From the NCBI GenBank assembly GCA_001314865.1, contig LJZR01000006.1, forward strand, positions 124,001 to 188,000: a DNA stretch of 64,000 bases, read 5' to 3'. A model generated the notes under the pieces. It was not told where the DNA came from. It was given only the letters and a program-made list of their open reading frames with translations, and did not search any database. Positions 18,260 through 26,119 of the stretch are shown here, one piece after another. How positions within the stretch are numbered: position 1 is the stretch's first letter; each line of letters starts with the position of its first letter. This DNA is from Phormidesmis priestleyi Ana. GTDB taxonomy: Bacteria > Cyanobacteriota > Cyanobacteriia > Phormidesmidales > Phormidesmidaceae. Position numbers and translations under genes: made by a program.

Positions 18260-19180
18260 CTACTCCACACCTTCGTACCGCCATGGAACTGGATCGACCG
18301 AAATATCATTTACAAATAGGCCCCAGTGAAGGTTTGGGCCGGTAGCAAACCCAGTAGCGCCCATATAGCCAATCAGTTGGCCTTTTTCAACCATGTCGCC
18401 TTCGTTAACCGCAAAGCCAGAAAGGTGAATCATAACGCTGGTTACGCCTTGGCCATGGTCAATACCAATGGTGTTGCCGTTGAGCACGAAACCATCTGAG
18501 ACTTTGCCAATCAGCGCGATGCGACCAGCGGCAGGGGCGTAGATAGGAGAGCCGTTGCCAGCAGCATAGTCAACGCCACGATGGTAGTAGTCTTCGGCAA
18601 AGACGCCGTTGTAATAGCGGCGATTGCCATATACGGAGCTAATATAACCAGTGCTGGGTTTGGCCATGGGGCCATTCCAATAGCGCTGTGGTGTGCGCAG
18701 GGCGCGCAGTTCATCGAGCCGATCAAATTCGTAGTCGGTGCCTTCTAGCCCGGCGCGGTCGGAGGACAGGGTGATGTATTGGGTATTGAAGGTGCGATCG
18801 CCAATATTAACAGCGATACTATTATTGCCATCAGGGCCGCTAACAGCGAGCGTCATCCGACCAGGTTTGGTGTTTGGACTGGTGGGAATCAGCGCCCGGT
18901 AAGTATTGGGAGAAAGGGTAAACGCCTGATAAGTCGTGCCATCAACGGTGACCGTTGGGGTAACTCCGTTGCTTGAGCCTTGGATTTTAACGGATAGGGT
19001 ATCGCCTAGGACAGGACGCGTAGGGGTCACCTGCACACTGTAAGCTTGAGCCGAGCTGGCGGTAGCGCTGAGGAAGATGATTCCAGTGGCGACAATAGGC
19101 AGCATAAGCCAAGAGAGGCCTTTGGTAAGCTTGCGCCTGTTGCTAAGCCAAGAAAACGCTGATGAGAAAAAAGAGGTCAT
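18260..19180 (-). CDS. Secreted M23 (LytM-type) metallopeptidase
   Basis: 306 residues from ATG at 19180 (MTSFFSSAFSWLSNRRK). Signal peptide with core GLSWLMLPIVATGIIFLSA ending ASSAQA. After it comes an Ig-like segment (VTPTRPVLGDTLSVKI), then the peptidase domain with zinc ligands in HRGVDYAAGNGSPI and PNLHWGLF and the conserved GATGFATGPNLHWG. Cleaves peptidoglycan peptides or serves as a regulator of amidases. The open frame continues upstream to 19801, but that part is an out-of-frame shadow of hfq. Confidence 0.92.
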   Translation of the reverse strand: MTSFFSSAFSWLSNRRKLTKGLSWLMLPIVATGIIFLSATASSAQAYSVQVTPTRPVLGDTLSVKIQGSSNGVTPTVTVDGTTYQAFTLSPNTYRALIPTSPNTKPGRMTLAVSGPDGNNSIAVNIGDRTFNTQYITLSSDRAGLEGTDYEFDRLDELRALRTPQRYWNGPMAKPSTGYISSVYGNRRYYNGVFAEDYYHRGVDYAAGNGSPIYAPAAGRIALIGKVSDGFVLNGNTIGIDHGQGVTSVMIHLSGFAVNEGDMVEKGQLIGYMGATGFATGPNLHWGLFVNDISVDPVPWRYEGVE

Positions 19181-19302
19181 AGCGGAAACGTCACGCGACG
19201 GAATATAGAAATCTATATTTTTGTTCGCATAGACAATAGCATTCTCAGCACCGGTTTGACCGTCAGCAGTGTGATGGACTTTGAGTTTTAGAAAGTTGGC
19301 GG

Positions 19303-19521
19303 TTAGCGACCTGCTTTGATATAGGCGATCGCGCCCCGCATCAAAATCGTATCCTGGCCATCTGTCCCTTTGACACAAATGGCATTGGCATCCTGCCAAA
19401 TCAGGGAGCCAACCAAGGTGTCGCCCGTGGTCACTTTCACCTCTACTGTCTGCTGGTCGCGGATAAATGCCTGTACATGACGGATACTGGGCAGGCCGGT
19501 GTCGAATGCGGTAGAAGCCAT
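19303..19521 (-). CDS. hfq: RNA-binding protein Hfq (cyanobacterial type)
   Basis: 72 residues from the ATG at 19521 (MASTAFDTGLPSIRHVQ). Sm fold: VQAFIRDQQTVEVKVTTGDT (Sm1) and a short Sm2 ending MRGAIAYIKA. The cyanobacterial protein is diverged from enterobacterial Hfq, binds RNA weakly in known cases, and in Synechocystis works with the type IV pilus motor for motility. Divergent from dapF, 257 bp apart, a pairing common in cyanobacteria and the best support for the call. Confidence 0.9.
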   Translation of the reverse strand: MASTAFDTGLPSIRHVQAFIRDQQTVEVKVTTGDTLVGSLIWQDANAICVKGTDGQDTILMRGAIAYIKAGR

Positions 19522-19778
19522 AGCTGAGTTGGGATAAAAAGTGGTGAGTGTTGCAGTGAGTGAGTGTTGCACTGTTAGATTGCCCCAAGCGATGAGCGGA
19601 AAATCGATAGTCATTGATAGTCACAGTGGCCACAGTGCCCACTGTGTGATGATCACTGCGATAGATGCAGATATTGAAGCAAAAGATAGCGGCGATCGGG
19701 CGATAGAAAGCGGCGATCTGCTGAGCAAGGTAATAGCGCTGTAAAATGCTGAAGATATCCTTCGGCGCTGCGCTCATC

Positions 19779-20678
19779 ATGACGACTCTTTCATTTAGCA
19801 AATATCACGGCCTTGGCAATGACTTTATTTTGGTGGACAACCGGACTAGCCGTGAGCCGTTGGTGACGCCAGCGCAGGCAGTGGCATTATGCGATCGCAA
19901 TTTTGGCATTGGTGCAGATGGCGTTATCTTTGTTCTGCCCGCGACTGCCGACACCGACTACACCATGCGCATTTACAACTCAGATGGCTCTGAGCCAGAA
20001 ATGTGTGGCAATGGGATTCGCTGCTTGGCCAAGTTTATTGCTGACTTAGAAGCAAAAGAGAGCCAAATAATAGAGGGGCAAACAGAAAATCAGCCACGCA
20101 GTCTGCCGCATACCTACAGCATTCATACGCTAGCGGGGACCATACGCCCTGAGCTTAGGCCAGATGGACAGGTGAAAGTAGACATGGGCGAGCCAGGACT
20201 GCTGGCGCAGGAAATTCCAACCACATTAGCGCCGGACAATGAAAAGGTCATTGATAAAACGCTGGAAGTAGCCGGGCGTTCGTGGCAGGTAAGCTGCGTG
20301 AGCATGGGCAACCCTCACTGCATTACGTTTGTAGAAGACGTAGAGGCAGTCCCTTTGCATGAAGTTGGCCCTAAGTTTGAAAATCACGAGGCATTTCCGG
20401 CCCGAATCAATACTGAGTTTGTAGAAGTCGTACGGCCTGACTACTTGAAAATGAAGGTATGGGAGCGCGGCGCCGGGCCAACCCTAGCCTGTGGAACGGG
20501 CACTTGCGCGCTGGTCGTCGCGGCTGTGCTTAATCAGAAATGCGATCGCCAAGTCACCGTAGAGCTACCGGGCGGCAATTTAGAGATTGAGTGGGCAAGC
20601 AGTAACCGAGTTTATATGACAGGGCCTGCCACTTTGGTCTTTAGCGGTGATGTCAATGTAGAAGCCGCTGGTCGCTAG
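19779..20678 (+). CDS. dapF: Diaminopimelate epimerase
   Basis: Converts LL- to meso-diaminopimelate for lysine and peptidoglycan. 299 residues from the ATG at 19779 ([17 protein letters not shown]); the frame opens 33 bp earlier at 19746 but the family N-terminus matches the later start. Catalytic cysteines lie in [12 protein letters not shown] and [15 protein letters not shown]. An acidic 10-15 residue insertion ([15 protein letters not shown]) follows the first motif. surE starts 26 bp downstream on the same strand. Confidence 0.96.
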   Translation: MTTLSFSKYHGLGNDFILVDNRTSREPLVTPAQAVALCDRNFGIGADGVIFVLPATADTDYTMRIYNSDGSEPEMCGNGIRCLAKFIADLEAKESQIIEGQTENQPRSLPHTYSIHTLAGTIRPELRPDGQVKVDMGEPGLLAQEIPTTLAPDNEKVIDKTLEVAGRSWQVSCVSMGNPHCITFVEDVEAVPLHEVGPKFENHEAFPARINTEFVEVVRPDYLKMKVWERGAGPTLACGTGTCALVVAAVLNQKCDRQVTVELPGGNLEIEWASSNRVYMTGPATLVFSGDVNVEAAGR

Positions 20679-20704
20679 CGCTATCCTATATCGCCTTAAT
20701 TGAT

Positions 20705-21484
20705 ATGACTTTACTAGTACTCACCAATGATGATGGCTTTGGCGCGCCGGGTATTAACGCGCTGGAAGCAGCGCTTTTTCATGACGAGTTCACAAAATAT
20801 AGTGCAGGATCTGGCGCGGTATCTGGCGCGGCATCTAGTGCAGGATCTAGTACAGCAGCGCCAGACAAAATACAGTGCGTGACGGTGGCTCCCGATGCAC
20901 CTCACTCAGGGTGCAGCCACCAGATGAATCGAGGCGGGGCGATCGCAATTGATGAACGTGCTCAAGGTCGATATGCAATCGGGGGAACGCCTGCTGACTG
21001 TAGCCGAGTTGCCATCAGCCATTTGTATCCCGATGCGGACTGGGTGCTCTCGGGCATTAACGCAGGCGGCAATATGGGATCGGATGTCTACCTTTCGGGG
21101 ACGGTGGCTGCCGTGCGAGAGGCTGTACTGCTCAGAAAGCGAGCGATCGCACTCTCTCAATATCACTATCGCAATCAACCTTTTGACTGGGCTAGGGCCA
21201 GTCGTTTGTCGGCGCGAGTGCTGGCCCAACTCATGGCAATGCCTTTACCAGTTGGGCAGTTTTGGAATGTAAACTTGCCCGCTCCACCGCTTGATGGCTC
21301 AGCAGATGATCCTGAAATTGTATTTTGCCAGGGCTGTACTCAACCGCTGCCCATTGAATTTGTAGTAGATGAAGCGGGCTTTCGCTATGCAGGGGCTTAT
21401 GAAGATCGACTGCGAGATCCAAAGAGTGATGTGGATGTGTGCCTAAGTGGGCGTATTAGCGTGGTAAAAGTTCAGATGTGGTGA
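20705..21484 (+). CDS. surE: 5'/3'-nucleotidase SurE
   Basis: Metal-dependent nucleoside monophosphate phosphatase. N-terminal VLTNDDGFGAPGI holds the metal-binding Asp pair; VAPDAPHSGCSHQM and SGINAGGNMGSDVYLSGTVA are the other family motifs. 259 residues. Residues about 33-55 are an Ala/Ser/Gly insertion encoded by four 12-bp repeats (20802-20849), probably a harmless loop. Likely cotranscribed with dapF. Confidence 0.94.
   Translation: MTLLVLTNDDGFGAPGINALEAALFHDEFTKYSAGSGAVSGAASSAGSSTAAPDKIQCVTVAPDAPHSGCSHQMNRGGAIAIDERAQGRYAIGGTPADCSRVAISHLYPDADWVLSGINAGGNMGSDVYLSGTVAAVREAVLLRKRAIALSQYHYRNQPFDWARASRLSARVLAQLMAMPLPVGQFWNVNLPAPPLDGSADDPEIVFCQGCTQPLPIEFVVDEAGFRYAGAYEDRLRDPKSDVDVCLSGRISVVKVQMW
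20802..20849. repeat. 12-bp tandem repeat, four copies, in surE
   Basis: Units GTGCAGGATCTG, GCGCGGTATCTG, GCGCGGCATCTA, GTGCAGGATCTA. Frame-preserving; encodes a Gly/Ala/Ser loop. Confidence 0.8.
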
Positions 21485-21754
21485 GCTTGCGGGTATTTGT
21501 CTATGATTTAGAGGCAGTTTGCGAAAAATACACATAAAAACTTCATAAAAAGACCTTGTGAAAACAGAGGGACTTCGTCAAAGTACGGCTTCTATAAGCG
21601 TTGTGTTAAGGTCTACGATACACCGTAGTAAGATGTCAGCGTATTTAATGACTGACAGCCTATTGCCAATAACCTGTCTGGGGCTTTAATCTTGCACCGG
21701 CTTGTTTGTTTTACGTCTGAGTTTTTTTAGCTCCGGCATATAACGTTTTTTAAG

Positions 21755-22786
21755 ATGGTTCAGCTCAACACAGGATTTACGCTATTTCTCAGCTTGCTGG
21801 TAGAAGCGGTTCCTTTTTTGCTTATTGGCGTGGCGTTTTCTAGCCTGCTGATGTTTTTTGTCGACGAGCGTGCCTTGATTGGTGTGCTGCCTAAGAATGC
21901 TTTTTTGGGTGCGCTCTCTGGCAGCCTGATTGGCCTTGCGTTTCCGGTGTGTGAGTGTGGCAATGTGCCAGTGGCTCGCCGTCTGCTGGTGCAAGGCGCG
22001 CCCACAGCGGTATCTATTGGGTTTTTGCTGGCGGCGCCAGTGATTAATCCGGTGGTTTTTTGGGCGACCTGGGTGGCCTTTCGCGGACAGCCTGAAGTGG
22101 TGTTTTTGCGCGTGGGTTTCACGCTGATAATTGCCACGCTGGTGGGCTGGGTATTTAGCCGTCAGCCTGATATCGGGCCTTTTTTACAAGATTCTGTGGC
22201 CCGTAGCCGATTTCGCGATTTTAATCGCGAGTCGGGGGAGGTTAAGCCGTCCGCCCCGTCTGCCTTGCTACAGGGCGGTACGTTTATTCAGGGGGCGGGG
22301 GACATGGGCGCGGCGCTGCGGATAGATACGCCCATGGCTCAGCGATTGGTAGCGAACCCAGCACTAGAAAAGACTTTTAGCCAGAAGCTGACGCTGGCAG
22401 CTGAAAATATGGTGCGCGAGCTGCGTGAACTGGGGGCGGTGCTGATTTTAGGCAGTGCGATCGCCGCGACGGTTCAGGTGGCGGCCCCGCGTGAGCTGAT
22501 TTTGGGCTTGGGGCAGGGCATGGTGAGTTCTATTGTGGCCATGATGGTGCTAGCTGCTGTGGTTTCTATTTGCTCAACGGTAGATTCCTTTTTCGCGCTA
22601 TCCTTTGCCTCTACGTTTACAACGGGTTCGCTGCTGGCCTTTTTAATCTTTGGGCCGATGATTGACTTAAAAAATATCGGTCTGTTGCTCACCGTATTCA
22701 AAGGACGAGCGGTGTTTTATCTGTTTGCTTTGGCGGCGCTGATGAGCTTTGCTTGTGCGCTGTTTGTCAATTTGTTCATTGGTTGA
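21755..22786 (+). CDS. Permease of the DUF318/ArsP-like family
   Basis: 343-residue membrane protein with two bundles of four helices joined by a cytoplasmic loop (about residues 130-200). Key features: FPVCECGNVPVARRLL with the conserved cysteine pair, GFLLAAPVINPVVF, and in the second half DSFFALSFAST. ArsP-type members export organoarsenicals, while the Bacillus pair YcgR/YcgQ is Zur-regulated and tied to zinc. Tightly followed (6 bp) by the TIGR03943 protein, matching the YcgR/YcgQ arrangement, so metal export or chaperone delivery is more likely than arsenic. Confidence 0.88.
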   Translation: MVQLNTGFTLFLSLLVEAVPFLLIGVAFSSLLMFFVDERALIGVLPKNAFLGALSGSLIGLAFPVCECGNVPVARRLLVQGAPTAVSIGFLLAAPVINPVVFWATWVAFRGQPEVVFLRVGFTLIIATLVGWVFSRQPDIGPFLQDSVARSRFRDFNRESGEVKPSAPSALLQGGTFIQGAGDMGAALRIDTPMAQRLVANPALEKTFSQKLTLAAENMVRELRELGAVLILGSAIAATVQVAAPRELILGLGQGMVSSIVAMMVLAAVVSICSTVDSFFALSFASTFTTGSLLAFLIFGPMIDLKNIGLLLTVFKGRAVFYLFALAALMSFACALFVNLFIG

Positions 22787-22792
22787 TTTACC

Positions 22793-23596
22793 GTGCGATC
22801 GCCCCAACTCACCCCTGCTAAACCTACCAAGCGGCGCCTATACTGGCCCTGGCGCGACATTTTAGATGTGCTGGCCTTTGGGGCCTGGAGTGCCATGCTG
22901 TTCCGCTACTGGTTTAGCGGTAAAATCCTACTGCTCTTGCATCCTAACTACACTTGGCTTTCTCATAGCGCTGCTTTTGCGCTGGTTGGGCTCGTCGCGC
23001 TGACGCTCTTTAAAATCTTCAGGCAAATGGCTGGGCCGCAGTCTGGCCAAACAAAGGACATGTTAGGCCATGTCACGCTGATGCCACCCAACATTAGCAG
23101 TGCGCTGCTGTTGGGCGTGGCCATTTTTGGCCTGATCTATACACCTCGTGCTTTTGCCAGTCAGACTGCGCTCCAACGAGGAATTTCAGAGACGCTGTCG
23201 TTGACGCGATCGCAGCCCCAACGCTTTGTCCGTGCTGCCGCGCCCGAAGAACGCACCATTATTGACTGGATTCGGCTGGTAAATGTGTATCCAGAGCCCG
23301 ATGCCTACGCAGGCGAACCCGTTGATGTAGTGGGCTTCGTGATTCATCCTGAAAACTGGCCAGATGAGTATGTCATGGTGGCACGGTTTGTCATCACCTG
23401 CTGCGCGGCAGATGTGTATCCAGTGGGACTGCCCATAAAGCTCTCAGCACAAGAGCGCAGCGACTATCCGGTAGACAGCTGGCTGAGAGTAACCGGTGAA
23501 ATGACCAGTGAAACGCTTGACGGTCGCCGTCAGTTAGCGATCGCCCCAACGAACATTCAACAAATTGCTGAGCCCAAAAATCCTTACGAATATTAG
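22793..23596 (+). CDS. TIGR03943-family membrane protein, permease partner
   Basis: 267 residues with GTG start at 22793, 6 bp after the permease. Two N-terminal membrane segments (DVLAFGAWSAMLFRYWF and AAFALVGLVALTLFKIF) and a third near residue 100, then an outer beta-rich domain with VDVVGFVIHPENWP and the conserved RFVITCCAADVYPVGLPI, where the vicinal Cys pair could bind metal. Members occur with DUF318 permeases as a two-gene unit. Confidence 0.85.
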   Translation: MRSPQLTPAKPTKRRLYWPWRDILDVLAFGAWSAMLFRYWFSGKILLLLHPNYTWLSHSAAFALVGLVALTLFKIFRQMAGPQSGQTKDMLGHVTLMPPNISSALLLGVAIFGLIYTPRAFASQTALQRGISETLSLTRSQPQRFVRAAAPEERTIIDWIRLVNVYPEPDAYAGEPVDVVGFVIHPENWPDEYVMVARFVITCCAADVYPVGLPIKLSAQERSDYPVDSWLRVTGEMTSETLDGRRQLAIAPTNIQQIAEPKNPYEY

Positions 23597-23604
23597 CAAT
23601 ACCT

Positions 23605-25236
23605 ATGCGGACTTTCTCTCGTACCAGCAGGCGTGAAAAGCAGCCCTTAGAGCCCCTAGATAAAATGGCGACTAGCGTGATCCTGCTGATGATTGGCATC
23701 ATTGCAGCGATGCTGCTGCTAGGTTCTCAGGCTTTACCGAAGGTACGAACATTTTCTTGGCAAGACCGGGCCGTGAGTGCAGACGATGTGGCCTTTATGC
23801 TGACATTTACCCAGCCAGTAGAACCGGCCAGCGTTGAGGCAAATTTAAAAATTGAGCCTGAGCTAGCGGGTAAATTTAGCTGGGCTGGGCGGCGAATGGC
23901 TTACACCTTAGCGGTGCCTGCACCCTACGGAGAGACCTATACGCTCTCGTTGCCTGAAGCCAACGCCCTCAATAGACAAAGTGGATTTGAGCCATTTCGC
24001 AGTGAGTTTCGTACACGCGATCGCATCTTTGCCTACATTGGGGCCGACGGCGAAGAAAAAGGGCGACTGGTAATGTTTAACTTTACGCGCAAAGAGAAAA
24101 AGCTGCTGACCCCTGCCGGGCAAACCGTCCTAAACTTTCAACCTTATCCAGATCGCGATCGCATTTTGTATTTAGCCGCCTCGCCCGCTGAAGGTGAAGA
24201 AAATACCCTTGCTTTTGCCGAGCTTTATAGCGTGGCGACAGGGATAGAGGCAGAAACAACAGCGCCTAAATGGCAAATATGGCGGCCTAAGCCTGCTGAT
24301 GCCGGAGAGCGATCGCTTATTTTAGACAACAAAGACTATCAAAACCTAAAGTTTGACCTTTCGCCCAATGGCAAAGTCATTGTCATTCAGCGGGTAAATC
24401 AGCAGAATCCAGCGGACTTTGGCCCCTGGGTACTGATTGAAGGAGAGCCGCCACGCAAGCTCCAAACGGAACCCGGCGGCGACTTTAGAATCGCGCCCGA
24501 TAGCGCTTCACTACTGCTACAGCAGGGACAAGGAACAGCAGTCATTGCCCTAACCGAAACAGATTCGGCCCAAACAGCGCCCGAGACAGCACCAGAAACA
24601 GCACCCGAGAAAACAGCAAAAACAGCAGCAAAAACAGCAGCAACAGACGAACTGCTAGACTTTTTACCTGACTATGGACTGACCTTAGACATTGCCAACG
24701 ACGGCAGTGCAGCAGCCTTTGTGAATTTTAACCAGGACGATCCTGAAAAACGGTTTACGCAGTCGCTAGTTTGGGTCTCTAATCGGGGTGAGGAAAAACT
24801 CCTGCTGCAAACAGACGGCAATATTGTGAGTGCTCAATTCAATGAGGACAACGAACTTCTTTATTGTCTGGTGAATCGACTCGTCGTCGAAGGCGATACC
24901 AACTACTTGGTCATGCCCTACCTAACAGCCATCAATATAAAAACGGGCCAGGCAAAAAAGCTGATAGAGATGCCGCCTCAACCTGAGATTACAGTCAGCC
25001 TATCGCCTGATGGTTTGGCTATTTTATTTGATGAAATGCTAGTAAGTGACCAACAGCAAAACGATCAAGACCGCCAAGCGGAAAGCAGTGAAGATGAAAC
25101 ACTCATGGAGGCGACCCACAGGCTCTGGTTGCTGCCGCTGTTTAGCACGTTGGAGGAGAGATTGTTAGACAATCCAATTCCCTTACCGGCGACAGAGTTA
25201 GAGATTGCAGGCCGTCAGCCGATGTGGCTGTCTTAA
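23605..25236 (+). CDS. Membrane-anchored beta-propeller-like (TolB/PD40-type) protein
   Basis: 543 residues, 8 bp after the TIGR03943 gene. One membrane helix (SVILLMIGIIAAMLLLGS), an Ig-like region (FMLTFTQPVEPASVEANLKI), then WD/PD40-like repeats (NFQPYPDRDRILYLA, KFDLSPNGKVIVIQRV, FRIAPDSASLLL, VSLSPDGLAILFDE) typical of a beta-propeller. Residues about 325-350 are a Thr/Ala/Pro/Glu/Lys linker made of short repeats. No catalytic motif; probably a structural or binding part of the same envelope unit as the permease. Confidence 0.75.
   Translation: MRTFSRTSRREKQPLEPLDKMATSVILLMIGIIAAMLLLGSQALPKVRTFSWQDRAVSADDVAFMLTFTQPVEPASVEANLKIEPELAGKFSWAGRRMAYTLAVPAPYGETYTLSLPEANALNRQSGFEPFRSEFRTRDRIFAYIGADGEEKGRLVMFNFTRKEKKLLTPAGQTVLNFQPYPDRDRILYLAASPAEGEENTLAFAELYSVATGIEAETTAPKWQIWRPKPADAGERSLILDNKDYQNLKFDLSPNGKVIVIQRVNQQNPADFGPWVLIEGEPPRKLQTEPGGDFRIAPDSASLLLQQGQGTAVIALTETDSAQTAPETAPETAPEKTAKTAAKTAATDELLDFLPDYGLTLDIANDGSAAAFVNFNQDDPEKRFTQSLVWVSNRGEEKLLLQTDGNIVSAQFNEDNELLYCLVNRLVVEGDTNYLVMPYLTAINIKTGQAKKLIEMPPQPEITVSLSPDGLAILFDEMLVSDQQQNDQDRQAESSEDETLMEATHRLWLLPLFSTLEERLLDNPIPLPATELEIAGRQPMWLS
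24571..24645. repeat. Imperfect 12-15 bp repeats in the propeller gene linker
   Basis: Repeated ACAGCACCCGAGA- and AAAACAGCA-type units encode APETAPETAPEKTAKTAAK. Frame-preserving. Confidence 0.7.
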
Positions 25237-25296
25237 GTGTGAGGCTAGTGTGAGGCTAGTGAGAGAATCTAGTGTGAGAATCTAGTGTGAGAGGGG
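25236..25296. repeat. Tandem repeats starting at a stop codon
   Basis: Two 11-bp copies (AGTGTGAGGCT) then three 13-bp copies (AGTGTGAGAATCT type). The first base is the last base of the preceding TAA stop. Confidence 0.85.
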
Positions 25297-25332
25297 CTAA
25301 GCGTGAGAAGCCAGTGAAACGTCAGCGAGACG

Positions 25333-25590
25333 TTAGCTAGAGGGATTTCGACGATTGGTATCGCGCTGAATATACAGCTGAAGAAAAATCTGCGCAGCAG
25401 AAGGTTCTAGTTCATCTAAAGCATTAATAATTTCTGGAATAGAATCTGCCAGCGGATCACTCACTTCGTTAACCCACTGGTTGACAGTAGATCTGGCAAC
25501 GCCCATCGTAACGGCCAGTCGGTTTTGGCTGATGCCGTATTGCTGGAGAACATACTTTAAAGCCTTGCCTGCCCTTCCCATTTTTCTCAT
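25333..25590 (-). CDS. XRE-family helix-turn-helix regulator
   Basis: 85 residues, a single DNA-binding domain: LKYVLQQYGISQNRLAVTMG then VARSTVNQWVNEVSDPLADS is a clear Cro/CI-type helix-turn-helix. The C-terminal half (IPEIINALDELEPSAAQIF) probably forms the dimer. Start at 25590 or the ATG three codons later. Small stand-alone XRE proteins like this are common in cyanobacteria; target unknown. Convergent with the propeller gene. Confidence 0.85.
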   Translation of the reverse strand: MRKMGRAGKALKYVLQQYGISQNRLAVTMGVARSTVNQWVNEVSDPLADSIPEIINALDELEPSAAQIFLQLYIQRDTNRRNPSS

Positions 25591-26119
25591 ATCTCTATAA
25601 ATGACGATTTACACCTAATTTTAAGTAGAGACCTCAACCAACGAGCAGAATGCTCGGTTTTATGCTGTCATCAACTTTTATGCAACCTATTATGTTCATA
25701 CTACTGACCCCATCATCCATAATCCTGAAGAATTTATACTGAAGTTCTCAGCTCATGATCAGAGATAGCACTGAATGAATGTATGGACGTTAGACAGTAG
25801 GGGAATTGACACTGCTAATATTTTTTCTTTTTTGATGGTTTTTACCCTGACCATAGGCTCTGTTATGGCGTAAAACCCCTATGGAAACTGCCTTGACTGA
25901 GACCTCCTTGATCCACTGCGAATGAGTGCCAATTAATCAATCGGACAATTGATCAATCAGCCCATCAATCAATTAGTTAGGCAGTTAGCCAATTAGTTAG
26001 AGGGTACGGACGCTGTAAAATGGCCCTACACAAGGCATTACATAAGCCCCTACACCATGAATAGAAAGAGTTAAGCAGAGAGAATCACATAACTCGTCTG
26101 CACTTAACCGTGAAAATAC
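25591..26119. other. Intergenic region
   Basis: About 530 bases between the XRE gene start and the end of the CapA-like gene. Short AATCAATTAGTTAG-like direct repeats at about 25930-26000. No gene or terminator recognised. Confidence 0.5.

Noticed and set aside
19181-19801. Upstream extension of the M23 peptidase frame (513-residue version)
   Set aside because: The sequence before MTSFFSS has no family features, lies in another frame of hfq and precedes the signal peptide.
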